Shown piece after piece: positions 43,025-52,300 of a DNA stretch of 64,000 nucleotides. Origin of the DNA: Mesorhizobium sp. CAU 1732 (lineage in GTDB: Bacteria; Pseudomonadota; Alphaproteobacteria; Rhizobiales; Rhizobiaceae); contig NZ_JBDQQR010000004.1 of assembly GCF_039888675.1 (NCBI RefSeq), positions 1 to 64,000 on the forward strand. The letters are read 5' to 3'. Each line of letters opens with the position of its first letter. Position 1 is the stretch's first letter. The translations under genes and the position numbers were made by a program. A model generated the notes under the pieces. The model was not told where the DNA came from. It did not search any database and worked only from the letters and a program-made list of their open reading frames with translations.

Positions 43025-45115
43025 TCACTTTCCGTGTAGGCCGCGTCGTGATGGGACGGTACGCGGTTGCATACGAGTTTTGAAGATCGCATCAACCTGG
43101 CGCGAGTGTTCGGCTAGCTTCGCATCTTCCTTCCACTTCCCCGCTAGGGGAAGCAGCGCGTCCACTGGTGCATTGGTTGCGTTGCTGTCCACGATGACAT
43201 ACCAGCGATCGCGCTTTTGATCGTATTTGTGCTTTTGGCCGATGGCCTCGGCGGCCGACCGACTGCTTCGGCTTAGATTACGGCAAGCGACATAAGTCAG
43301 ACCGCCGGATTCCGTCGGAATAGAAAATGCCTTTAGTTGCTTGCCGGCTGCGACCTCGCCGCGGGTCGCTTCTATCGCCTTGGCGATGTCTGTGAGTGCT
43401 GCATAGGAGAAATCACAAAGCTCAATCACCACAGCCGCCAAAGGCGGCGGTGCAGTCTTCAGGCTCTTGAAGATTTCCGAGATAAACGGGATCTCCAGAC
43501 GCTCGAGAATACTGACGGGTCGTTCTGGTCTGATGCCTACATCTTGGGGCGCCATAAAATCATCAACGATCGCGGCGAAATCCCGATCAAGCATCATGCC
43601 ATCGTATTCCGGATCCACGGCGAGCTTATATTTTAGGTGATAGCCAAGAAAAATATACTCGCTGTCCGAGTGAATCTTGTCGAACGTATCTGAGCGGCAT
43701 TTCAAATAATAGAGAAACTCGATCGGACTTGGCAGTATGCGCGTTGCACAATCGAGCACGCCTAGGTCCCATATCACAGGTGCAATCGTCTCGCTCCGCT
43801 TCAGCATGATGTTGGACAAAAAGGTCGCAGCGGGAAAAGCATCACCAAGAATGACTGCTGGGAAGGTCCGGACCGTCGGCGCGAACGTGAGCGTCTTGCC
43901 GCTCTTCGTCTTGCATTCCGCCCCTGCTTGAACCAGTTCTGCGAATTCATAGGCTTGGCGATACGGATCCTGAACCGCGCCCTGAAAATCGGCGGCAAGC
44001 GCTTCCTCGTCACCCGCCCTCGCCTTCAATGTGACCCGTTTGGACTTGGCCTGGACGATGATCACGAACTCACCATAGGCGACCAACACATCGGCCTCGC
44101 CCGCAGTCTTCTTCTTGCTGGGCTGGATCGACACGTTTTCGTGGACGTTGTCTGTGCCGAATACGGACCGCAAGAGATTGGCGGCCGTGCGCTCGACGAA
44201 GGCACCCCTATGTTCCGCCGCGGTGTTGCGATACTCCTTATCGGCAATCATCCAGTAGAACGGGCTTTCATAGATGCTTTCGAAAAGCCGGTAGGTATTC
44301 GGCGCGTAAAGGTGCTCGCCGAGATCGATCAGCGGTGCGAGATTGGCCTGGTTGACGAGGAAAGGACCGGTAAAGCCGAGATTGGCGCCCGTGACCGGCG
44401 TCGCAAATTTCGCGACAAAGGCGTTGCTCTTGTTGCTCCCGAATTTCCCGGCGAGCTCGCTTTTCGCAACGAGCAGACTGTTGGTCAGGTCCCCCTTGGT
44501 GATCTCCGCTCGTTCCGACTTCATAGCTACGGTCGCCGTCATCTGCCGCGAAGTCCGGTCCATGATGTAACGGGCGATTTCGACCATCGGTCGCGTCGAC
44601 AGACCGCTATTCCGGATCAGCCATTCGAAATCGGCGCGATATCTGTCACGGCCGAAGCGTGCGAGCTGATGAAGATAGAAGCTGTCTGCGCCATAGTAGA
44701 TCGCCTCGCGCGCGGCGACACCGAGCTTGCGTTCGAAGTCGGAAGGATCGTCGAGATTGGGGCGGGCATCCTCTATCAAACGATCGTGGAATTCCCGCAG
44801 CAGCGCATCTGCTCTGGCCGCGAAATCGTTGTCCTGAACAACAACCGCGTGCGTGCGGTCGGATGCAGATTGCACCATGAGCCCCATCAGCAGCATGAAT
44901 TCGTTGTTGTTCAGCTTGGTCGGTGACCAGCGCTTTTCGCGATCATCTGCGACGGTGCCCGCCTTTACATCGATGGCGACGATCCAGTCCCGATAGAAGA
45001 GGGAGGAAAGCTCGTGCAGAGCGCCGTCGCTCTGCGCTAGATCTCGCAGATCGCTAAAAATGCTGTCCAGATCGCGCGGGTCTGGTCGCCTCATCTCGCC
45101 GGCTATCTCATTCAT
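43025..45115 (-). CDS. Large uncharacterised protein with a predicted PD-(D/E)XK nuclease domain
   Basis: 696 residues, intact. Around residues 300-360 the segment HRGAFVERTAANLLRSVFG, GEADVLVAYGEFVIIVQAKS matches the restriction-endonuclease fold: a helix Glu (E308), the strand Asp (D342) and QxK (Q355-K357). The N-terminal 300 and C-terminal 330 residues match no domain I know. Both are mixed alpha/beta and soluble. There is no methyltransferase, helicase or ATPase beside it. The gene sits alone between the ScpB-like gene and an IS-scarred region, a common setting for single-gene defence nucleases. That role is inference. Confidence 0.65.
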   Translation of the reverse strand: MNEIAGEMRRPDPRDLDSIFSDLRDLAQSDGALHELSSLFYRDWIVAIDVKAGTVADDREKRWSPTKLNNNEFMLLMGLMVQSASDRTHAVVVQDNDFAARADALLREFHDRLIEDARPNLDDPSDFERKLGVAAREAIYYGADSFYLHQLARFGRDRYRADFEWLIRNSGLSTRPMVEIARYIMDRTSRQMTATVAMKSERAEITKGDLTNSLLVAKSELAGKFGSNKSNAFVAKFATPVTGANLGFTGPFLVNQANLAPLIDLGEHLYAPNTYRLFESIYESPFYWMIADKEYRNTAAEHRGAFVERTAANLLRSVFGTDNVHENVSIQPSKKKTAGEADVLVAYGEFVIIVQAKSKRVTLKARAGDEEALAADFQGAVQDPYRQAYEFAELVQAGAECKTKSGKTLTFAPTVRTFPAVILGDAFPAATFLSNIMLKRSETIAPVIWDLGVLDCATRILPSPIEFLYYLKCRSDTFDKIHSDSEYIFLGYHLKYKLAVDPEYDGMMLDRDFAAIVDDFMAPQDVGIRPERPVSILERLEIPFISEIFKSLKTAPPPLAAVVIELCDFSYAALTDIAKAIEATRGEVAAGKQLKAFSIPTESGGLTYVACRNLSRSSRSAAEAIGQKHKYDQKRDRWYVIVDSNATNAPVDALLPLAGKWKEDAKLAEHSRQVDAIFKTRMQPRTVPSRRGLHGK

Positions 45116-45401
45116 CGCGTCGGTACCCTCCCGTCCGTGCCTTCAATCAAGGCTTTAGCAAAATTAGACAGGATTAGCCCCTCCCGGCTCTGTGCCGGAT
45201 CAGGCAGGTTGACGATGACACAGAAACTAAAGAAGGAGATTGACGAACGACGCGCGGTAGTCATGCGCCTAATCCACGCGGGATTTGCACATTTTCAGCT
45301 ATGAACCAACATCCCACCTTATTGGGCGCGAGAGTTGCTGGAGTGCGCAGATTATCTATAGTTGAGCGTGCGTGGGTTGCCTGATTTCCAGGGGGAGGGG
45401 T

Positions 45402-45604
45402 ATGGCTTCGGCTACAACGGCGCAGCTTGTCTTTATAAATATCGGCTGGATGGTGAACTATGCCGGCCCGTCCCCGGCGGATCCGACGCTCGGAAACTTC
45501 GGACACTTGAAGACGCACAGCGTCGGACATGAGGCGTGGAACTTCAAATTGCTGCGCGGGAAAGCCTACGGATATGTGCCCCGTAGCGCACGAATCCGAC
45601 TGGA
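45402..45604 (+). pseudogene. N-terminal fragment of an unidentified protein cut by an IS21-type element
   Basis: After a strong GGGGGAGGGG ribosome-binding site, MASATTAQLVFINIGWMVNY and GNFGHLKTHSVGHEAWNFKL, then YGYVPRSARI, form the start of a protein of about 67 residues. The GWMxxY, GHExxNF and YGYV spacing recalls a family of predicted nucleases or HNH-linked proteins in restriction-type loci. I cannot name it with confidence. Coding sequence ends abruptly at about 45604, where istA sequence begins in the opposite orientation. Confidence 0.5.
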
Positions 45605-47076
45605 GCGACCGGCTCATGGGCAAGCCGAAGCGCATCCGGGATTTGCAGGGTTGCAGCGGGAGCCGGGTCACGGCTTCGAGCCAGAATATTGATGATCACC
45701 GAGGCGGAGCAGACGCCGTGATCGAGCGCTTCCTGACAGGCAGCCTCCACGGCCGTGAGGCCATCCCCTGGAACACAGCCGAGGATGGCGACCGTCTGTC
45801 GATCACCGTCATCGACGCTCTTCAACCGTTTGCGGACCTTCTCCATCGCGGCTGGCAGAACCCATTCCCGGAACGGAGCCCCATTGCGCAAAGCGCCGGG
45901 TTTGCGAGCCAGGACAGGCACATAGTGCCAAGGATCATAGACGGTGTCGCCACGGCCAAAGCTGCGTCGATGTTCGGCGACCGTTACCCCGTCCTGCTTG
46001 ATGACGATATGATCAGCATAGGCATGGACTTCGACGGGCCGGCCGACGGTAGTCGACAGGACAGAGTATTTGTTGTTGTCGAAGCGGACCGTGCAGGTCT
46101 TCGATACCGACGCCGGCACGCAATGGAACCCGTCAAACGGACCGACATAGCGCACGAGGCTGTCGCGTTCGGCTTCGAACATCTGCCAGACTGTCTGCGC
46201 TGTCTGTTCAGGATGGCCGTGAGCCTTGGCATAGGCAACGCATTTATCGAGTAGCCAGACATTCAGTTCTTCCAGGCTTTTGACCCTGAGACGCGGTGTG
46301 AAGAAGCGCTCGCGCACGAGGCCCACCTGGTTCTCGACCTGGCCCTTCTCCCAGCCGGATGCAGGGGTGCAGGCGACCGGATGAACGAGGTAGTGGCTGC
46401 ACATTTGCAGAAAGCGTCGATTGTATAGCCGTTCCTTGCCGACGAAGACTGCCTCCACCGCCGTCTTCATATTGTCGTAGATGCCACGCGTGCAGGTGCC
46501 TCGGAAGAACGCAAAAGCCTTGTCGTGTGCGTCGAACACCATCTCCTGGCTCTCGCGCATATAGGCTCTCGCGAACATCATCCGGCTGTGGCAGAGCCGG
46601 ACGTGGGCCACCTTGACCGTCGTCGTCACCCCTTGGATCAGGACAATCTCGTGGCTCCAGTCGAACTGATAGGCCTCACCGGGTGCGTAGTAGAGCGGCA
46701 CGTAGGCCTCGGCCATGACAGCGCCCCTGTCCTTTGACCAGCCCTTCGCATAGCGCCGAATTGCGTCGTAGCTGCCGTCGTAACCGAGTGCCCGAAGCTC
46801 CTCGTAAATCCGGATCAGCGTCAACCGCTCCCGAGACGGCTTGCCTTCGTTGGCCGACAGAAAGCGTTCGATCTCGCCTTTCCAGGCTCCGGTCTTCGGC
46901 AACGGCTGGCGTTCCCGCTCATAAGAGAAGTCCGTCTCATCGGAACGCAGTATCTTGCGGACCGTGTTGCGGGACACATGCAGCTCCCGGACGATCTTCT
47001 TCACCGACCAGCCCTGCACATGGAAGGCTCGGCGAACACGCGCAATCGTATCCACTCGCTTCAACTCCCCCTCCAT
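45604..47076 (-). CDS. istA: IS21-family transposase IstA (3' end truncated)
   Basis: About 491 of some 500-515 residues are genuine IstA, and the frame then reads 20 foreign residues to a stop at 45544. An N-terminal HTH (WSVKKIVRELHVSRNTVRKI) is followed by the DDE integrase core: YQFDWSHEIVLIQGV (first Asp), GIYDNMKTAVEAV (second Asp) and GWEKGQVENQVGLVRE (Glu). The C-terminal beta-domain is also present. IS21 transposition needs the ATPase IstB, which is missing, so the element is immobile unless helped in trans. Confidence 0.85.
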
Positions 47077-47115
47077 CCGCCATCAAAAGACGGATGGTCA
47101 GACGAAACAGGAGGG

Positions 47116-47168
47116 GGGTCAAAATTGGACGCCGGTCACCCCGCCAGAGGGGTCAATATTCCACGCCG
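47116..47168. repeat. Paired subterminal repeats of the IS21-type element
   Basis: GGGTCAAAATTGGACGCCGG (47116-47135) and GGGGTCAATATTCCACGCCG (47149-47168) share the GGTCAA-ATT-ACGCCG core. Multiple copies of such boxes near the ends are IstA binding sites. Confidence 0.7.
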
Positions 47169-47176
47169 AAACACAG

Positions 47177-47638
47177 GCCAGACGCGGCACGCGGCCCCGC
47201 CAGCCGGCCGACCAGCGATACAGGAGCGCATATCTGTTCGGCGCGATCTGTCCGGCGCGTGGGGTCGGCGCCGCTCTCGCGTTGCCCTTTGCCGACACCG
47301 AGGCCATGCAGCTCCATATCGACGAAATCAGCGGCCACGTCGAAAAGGGCGCGCATGCCATGCTCGTCATGGATCGTGCCGGTTGGCACACTACCGCCAA
47401 CCTCAGGATGCCGAACAACATCACGCCGATCTTCCTACCATCGCAGGCGCCGGAGCTGAACCCGGTTGAGATCGTCTGGCAATACCTGCGCCAGAACTGG
47501 CTCTCGAACAGCGTCTTCGATAGCTACGACGCCATAATCGATGCCGCGTGCGAGGCCTGGCAGAAACTGCTCGCCACTCCCGAAACAATCACATCAATCG
47601 GAATGCGTGAATGGGCACATGTCGGTCAAACCCAATGA
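47177..47638 (+). pseudogene. IS630-family transposase, C-terminal half
   Basis: The reading frame from about 47177 shows ARRGTRPRQPADQRYRSAYL, the DDE Asp in HAMLVMDRAGWHTTANL, and APELNPVEIVWQYLRQNWLS with the final Glu, ending SIGMREWAHVGQTQ. The first half of the protein is absent because IS21 sequence replaces it. Nested IS remnant. Confidence 0.85.
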
Positions 47639-47654
47639 CTCTTGGTAGTACGCC

Positions 47655-48215
47655 ACGCTGGAATGCATCTTCGAGAGCGCGATAGATACGCTCCCGGTGC
47701 ACCCTTCCCCTTTCGTCGGACTGGCTGAGGACGAATGTCGACAGCACAAAAACGTCGGAAACCGCTTCGCCTACGATGCGTTCGAAGCGCTCCAAGTGTT
47801 GAGATGACCCGACGACCAATTGGTCAAAAGCGAAAGTCGTCTCCATCGAAACAGGGCCTAAAGGCTCGGCATTCGACGCCCGAGGCAGAACCGCCGTCCG
47901 GAGAGTCTCAGTCATCGCCGCTACCAGATCGGTGCTTGCCCCTTCCGGAATCTCTCCCGCCTTGAAAGCGTCGAGGTTGATTTCCAGGAACTTCTTCTCC
48001 ATCACCGAACTGGTCGTCCGGACGCCGCGTAGCCATTCCCCTGGGCGTAGAGACTCGGAAACGAAATGGCTGACCCGCTGCGCCATCGTCTCGTCGGTCT
48101 CCGGCAACTCGCCGATTGGGAACGCAACGGCGTGTCCTTCATGGTCGAACCCGTGCGTGGGAACAATGGTGACATCCTTCCGTCGAAAGACGGAATGCCC
48201 CACCTTTTCTAACAC
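47655..48215 (-). pseudogene. Unidentified protein, 3' truncated by the IS630 remnant
   Basis: A GTG at 48215, one base after the upstream TGA, starts about 187 native residues (MLEKVGHSVFRRKDVTIVPT and GHAVAFPIGELPETDETMAQ, then VFVLSTFVLSQSDERGRVHR). Beyond about 47655 the frame continues only as antisense of the IS630 gene. I recognise no domain. Tight coupling to the TenA-like fragment suggests they once formed an operon. Confidence 0.5.
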
Positions 48216-48216
48216 T

Positions 48217-48471
48217 TCAGCGGGCTGAATCGAGCCCCATCTGCCAAAAGTCCGCTTCCAGCCGCGAAGCCTCGCCGAGCAGCGCGGCCAGTTTCGTGAA
48301 CCGTCTGTCCGTCATGGTGCGTTCGGCGAGATCGTCGAGCTGCCGCCGTGGGCCGCCTGCGACACCCTGATAGGCTTCGCCTGCACATTCGCCGATCCAC
48401 TCCCGATACGGATCATCGCCCAGGGCGTGTAGAGACGCAGGCCGAAGCACGGCGCAAAGCCAAACGTACAA
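48217..48471 (-). pseudogene. TenA/thiaminase-II-like C-terminal fragment
   Basis: The last 60 residues, PYREWIGECAGEAYQGVAGG, then a helix ending with LGEASRLEADFWQMGLDSA, match the end of TenA-family proteins (YxxWIxxYAxEEF and RLExxFWxMA). The N-terminal two thirds, with the catalytic cysteine, is missing. TenA recycles the thiamine pyrimidine moiety, and this fragment cannot. Confidence 0.55.
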
Positions 48472-48552
48472 TTTCGCACTGATCTTGTTCTGACCCTAAC
48501 TCCTTGAGATTTATATTGCTAACGGGGTCAACGCCGCTTCACACGCAGGATT

Positions 48553-48840
48553 TGTGCATGTGGTTCGGGTGGCATTGGCCTGCTCGCCGGCGTGCTCTTG
48601 CCGCGTATCCTGCCGTTCGCGGCCGACGCGCATGTTACGGCGATCGTCATGGGTCAGGATCGATGGAACGCCGGCGTCACAATGATGCGGACGGTCGACC
48701 CCGAAGGTTGGCGCGGCGTGGTCGATTCCTCGCAGCTCGTGCGCGACAACGCCGAGCCGATTGGCCAATGTGTCGAGGCAGCGCGCACGGCCGGCCAAGA
48801 TCAGCGTTGCACGATGATCGTGAACGCCCCGGCGCGTTAA
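48553..48840 (+). pseudogene. DUF6118-like C-terminal fragment
   Basis: The frame reads GSGGIGLLAGVLLPRILPFA, MGQDRWNAGVTMMRTVDPEG and LVRDNAEPIGQCVEAARTAG. This is the end of DUF6118 proteins, which are encoded beside relaxase genes on alphaproteobacterial plasmids. The N-terminal coiled coil is lost. A GTG at 48592 is the only in-frame start. Another sign that a mobilisation region once existed here. Confidence 0.6.
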
Positions 48841-48856
48841 AAAATGATATCAAATA

Positions 48857-49327
48857 TTACCAACTAACATGGTCAATCTTCTTTCTATAATTATACTGCA
48901 CGGCTACTGCGCTAAAGTTGCATTTAGAAAACGATATATTATGGATTTCTCCAATTATATTATCGGTCAATTCGCTAACAATACATGTGTCAAAATTATT
49001 AACTACGGTGTGAAGACCTATTAATAGAAATTCATTATTTACCTCAATGTAGCTATGTCCGGTCAATTTATCCTTTCTAACATCATATCCAATAATTGGA
49101 TAGCAGTTACCCCATTCGTTAGAGCGTTCGATAGCCATTTTTACAATTCCGCTGTACAAACCTGATGATATTGCGTCCCATTCATCATATATGTCAGGCT
49201 CAATCCATTTTATGCCGACTCGGCTTGCTATTGGAGCGACGGCCTGTAGTGCCTCGCGGAAAGAGGTTATTAGATTTTGGATAGAAATACTGCTTCTATC
49301 GCATTCTACTGGTTCAGTTTTTTCCAT
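48857..49327 (-). CDS. Probable immunity protein for the adjacent Rhs toxin
   Basis: 156 residues, strikingly AT-rich compared with everything around it. It overlaps the last 22 bases of the Rhs gene, the standard position of an immunity gene. The protein is acidic and cytoplasmic (no signal peptide), with SYIEVNNEFLLIGLHTVVNN and IVSELTDNIIGEIHNISF strands. I do not recognise the family. The functional call rests on overlap, size and composition. Confidence 0.6.
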   Translation of the reverse strand: MEKTEPVECDRSSISIQNLITSFREALQAVAPIASRVGIKWIEPDIYDEWDAISSGLYSGIVKMAIERSNEWGNCYPIIGYDVRKDKLTGHSYIEVNNEFLLIGLHTVVNNFDTCIVSELTDNIIGEIHNISFSKCNFSAVAVQYNYRKKIDHVSW

Positions 49328-52300
49328 AATTCTAATTCCTGCGGCGTAGCAGGCCTCTTTGGACCAAAGCCAACACCGGGGGTTACATCCTTTGCGCGGT
49401 CTGGTGTGATATCAGCAACCACGTTCCCGTTCTTGTCGGTTACGAAAATGCGGCCTCCTGTTCCTTTTATTGCGCTGTTTGGCGGCCCTTTCAGGTCTTT
49501 TACTCGTCCACCACTACGGCCGCCGCCTTGTGTCGGGACATCGGGACGAGGGGTAGTCTCCGGCTGGGGATCGCCATCGCTATTTCCTTCAGTATTCAGG
49601 ATGTTTGGCGGGAATGGCGGATTAAGGGCTCCAGGCGGAACGGGGCAATATGCTGGTGGTTCATTGGGGGCGGGAGGAGTGAGAGGTCCCGATGGAAAGG
49701 GCGCAGGTTCGAGAGGCCCCCACAGCAATGGTGGCAGGATGCGGGGTCCTAAGATGCGCAACGCAGGTCCCAAAAATGAAAACGGAGACAGGCCCTCCCG
49801 GTCCGTATTCATCAGCGGGCTATTGAGCGCATATACCCACCTGCTGGGGCCGTCCGGCATGCCGAGCGGATCGGGCTGGAGGTATCGACCTGTCGCGGGG
49901 TCATAATGCCGATGCCAGTTGTAATGCAGCCCGGATTCCAGCTGGAACCATTGCCCTGGAAACCGATAGTCCAAGCTGGCAGGCCCGGTGAGTGAATGAA
50001 CCCCGCCGAAGGGAAGGTAGGTCGCTTCCCACACCTTGGCTTTCGCGTCGTCTGTCAACATGACAGGTCGGCCGAGATGGTCGGCATGAACGTGGTAGAT
50101 CGCGGGTGAAGTGCCGCTATGATCGACCACCGCGAGCGGCCGCTCCTCCAGCCAGATATACTCACGCAGTACAGCACCGGCGGCGTCGTATTCGGCGATG
50201 ATGTTGCCGTCGAGATCGTGCACGAAGTGCAGCGTTGTCGAGCTGCCCGCAAGCGTGCGCGTGGTCAGTCTCGACAGATAGTCATAGCCGTAGGTGCCTT
50301 CCGTGGTGGAATTGACGTCCACCCCCGCGAGCTGGCCGGCGTGGTTGTAGGTGAACGCCTTCGTGGTCGATGCCGGGATATTGTTTTCCGCGATGATGTT
50401 GCCGGCGGCATCGGAGGTGAACTCGCGCGTCAGAACGCTGTCGGTGGTTTCCTGAGCAAGCCGGTTGGAGTCCACGGGTATCCCGAAATTCTGGGCCGTC
50501 GTCGTGGCACCGTCGTAGAGGATGCGGTGGGTGATATTGCCCGTACCGTCGACGTAGAAAGTCAGGTCGCCCCAAGAGCCGCTCGCGTTCTGTAGAAAGC
50601 CGTTCTCTGTGTACCAGAAGGACTGGCTTTTCAGCGGATCGAGGTTGTCGGTGATCGAGGTGAGGTTGCGGTCATCGACATAGCCGAAAGAGTGACTGAT
50701 ATATTCGAGGGGAGCGGCCTCGTCAGCGACGATCCATGACGTGATCCTCCCGTCAAGGTCGAAGATGCGCCAGTCGGTGAGTTCGTTGCCGTGCAGCAGA
50801 CCTTGCCGAGGCCCGAAGGGCGTGTAGCTGATCCACCATGCCAATCCCTCGGAAGATTCCGATGAGGAAGCTTGAGTATGCACGCTCTCAATGCTGCCGT
50901 TGGCGTCTCTACCGAACGTCACGATGCGCCCGGACGGATAGACCAACTCGACAAGATCGCTGGCATCGTTCCATTCGAATTCAAACGCGTAGTTCTGTAC
51001 GCCGACCACTTTTTCTTGCTTGATGACGTGCCCGAGGGCGTCATAGATGTAAGAAATCGTCCCAACAGCATCGGTAACGCCCGTCAGACGGCCGATCCCT
51101 GAATTCCCGCCGGCCGTTGAGTCATAGGTGTATTCGATATTCAGCGCGGATTGGCCGGGATAGCTGACCTCCAGGAGGCGCCCGGCGGCATCGTAATCAT
51201 ACTCCGTCACGACGCTCCGGGCATCGGTCCTCTCAGTGACTTGTCCCTTTTCATTCCGATAGAGGACCGTGGCGCCGATATCGTTGCTCTGTTCCTGGAT
51301 TGCCTCTCCCCAGCCGTTTCGGACATAGCTGGTGGTCACGTCATGAGGATCTGTGGTGGCAATCGCGTCGTCCGTGGCGCCATACGCCCAGGTCGTCTCG
51401 TCGTCGCGCTCGTCGGTGAATGAGACGATGCGATTGAGGCTGTCATAGGCAATGCCAACGGCATTGGTGTTCGGATCGGATACTGAAGTGAGATTGTTAA
51501 CCTTGTCGTAGCCGTAGGCCCACACCGCCGGGCCGACGCCGATCACCTCCATTAACCTCCCCAATTCATCGAATGTGTTCTGCCGGCGGAAGATCAGGCT
51601 CGTGCTGGCTTCCTTGAACTCCTGCAGCGTGTTGTTGCCCATCGCGTCATAAGCGTAAACGATCGTCTCATCGAAGTTGTCGGTGATCTTCTCGACGCGG
51701 TTGTTGCCATCGTACTCGACTCCAAGAAAAGAGCCGTCGGGATCGGTGATCTTTGAGATGTTTCCGGCAAGATCGTACTCGACCAGGGTGACCGCTTCGA
51801 TGCCTGCCGGATCGGCAGCGATCTCAGTCACACGGCCGAGAGCGTCGTATTGAAGATCGATGGCGATGCCATTGGCGTTCTCGATCGAGGTCGGATTGCC
51901 GCGATCGTTAATGGAAAGCACAGTCGTAACGTGCCCGACCTCGTTCGTGTAGGTGGCGAGATAACCGTCAGCATCATAAGTGTAAGACATCGTGTCGCCG
52001 CTCCCCGGCAACGGTCCATCGACGCTCGCTACCAACCCGCCCGTCGTATAGGTGTAGGTCCAGGTTCGGGTCTGTCCGTTTGTCGAATAGGGCACGGTGT
52101 GCGTTGTCGTGTCGGTCTCCGTCAGGGTGACCAACTGGCCCGAACCGTTGTAGGTACGCGTGGTCGTCAGTCCCGGCTGCACGATTGTAATCGGCACGTT
52201 CCATGTTGTGTGCCAGGTGATCGTGGTTTCCCGCTCTTCAGGAGTTCCAACGCCTTCGACGATAGTGGTCGGTCGGCCGCGATCATCGCGAGTGTATTGT

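Larger units (their letters stand above)
45604..47175 (-). mobile_element. IS21-family insertion sequence, remnant lacking istB
   Basis: The element's istA end is intact. Two subterminal repeats (47116-47135 and 47149-47168) and a TGT-type terminus near 47173-47175 are typical of IS21 ends. The other side is deleted: istA stops a few codons early and istB with its terminal repeat is gone. The end near 47175 lies inside an IS630 transposase gene. Confidence 0.8.

Noticed and set aside
45261..45671. Minus-strand 136-codon frame as a possible istB
   Set aside because: It lacks the AAA+ ATPase motifs of IstB and is antisense to the truncated gene at 45402.
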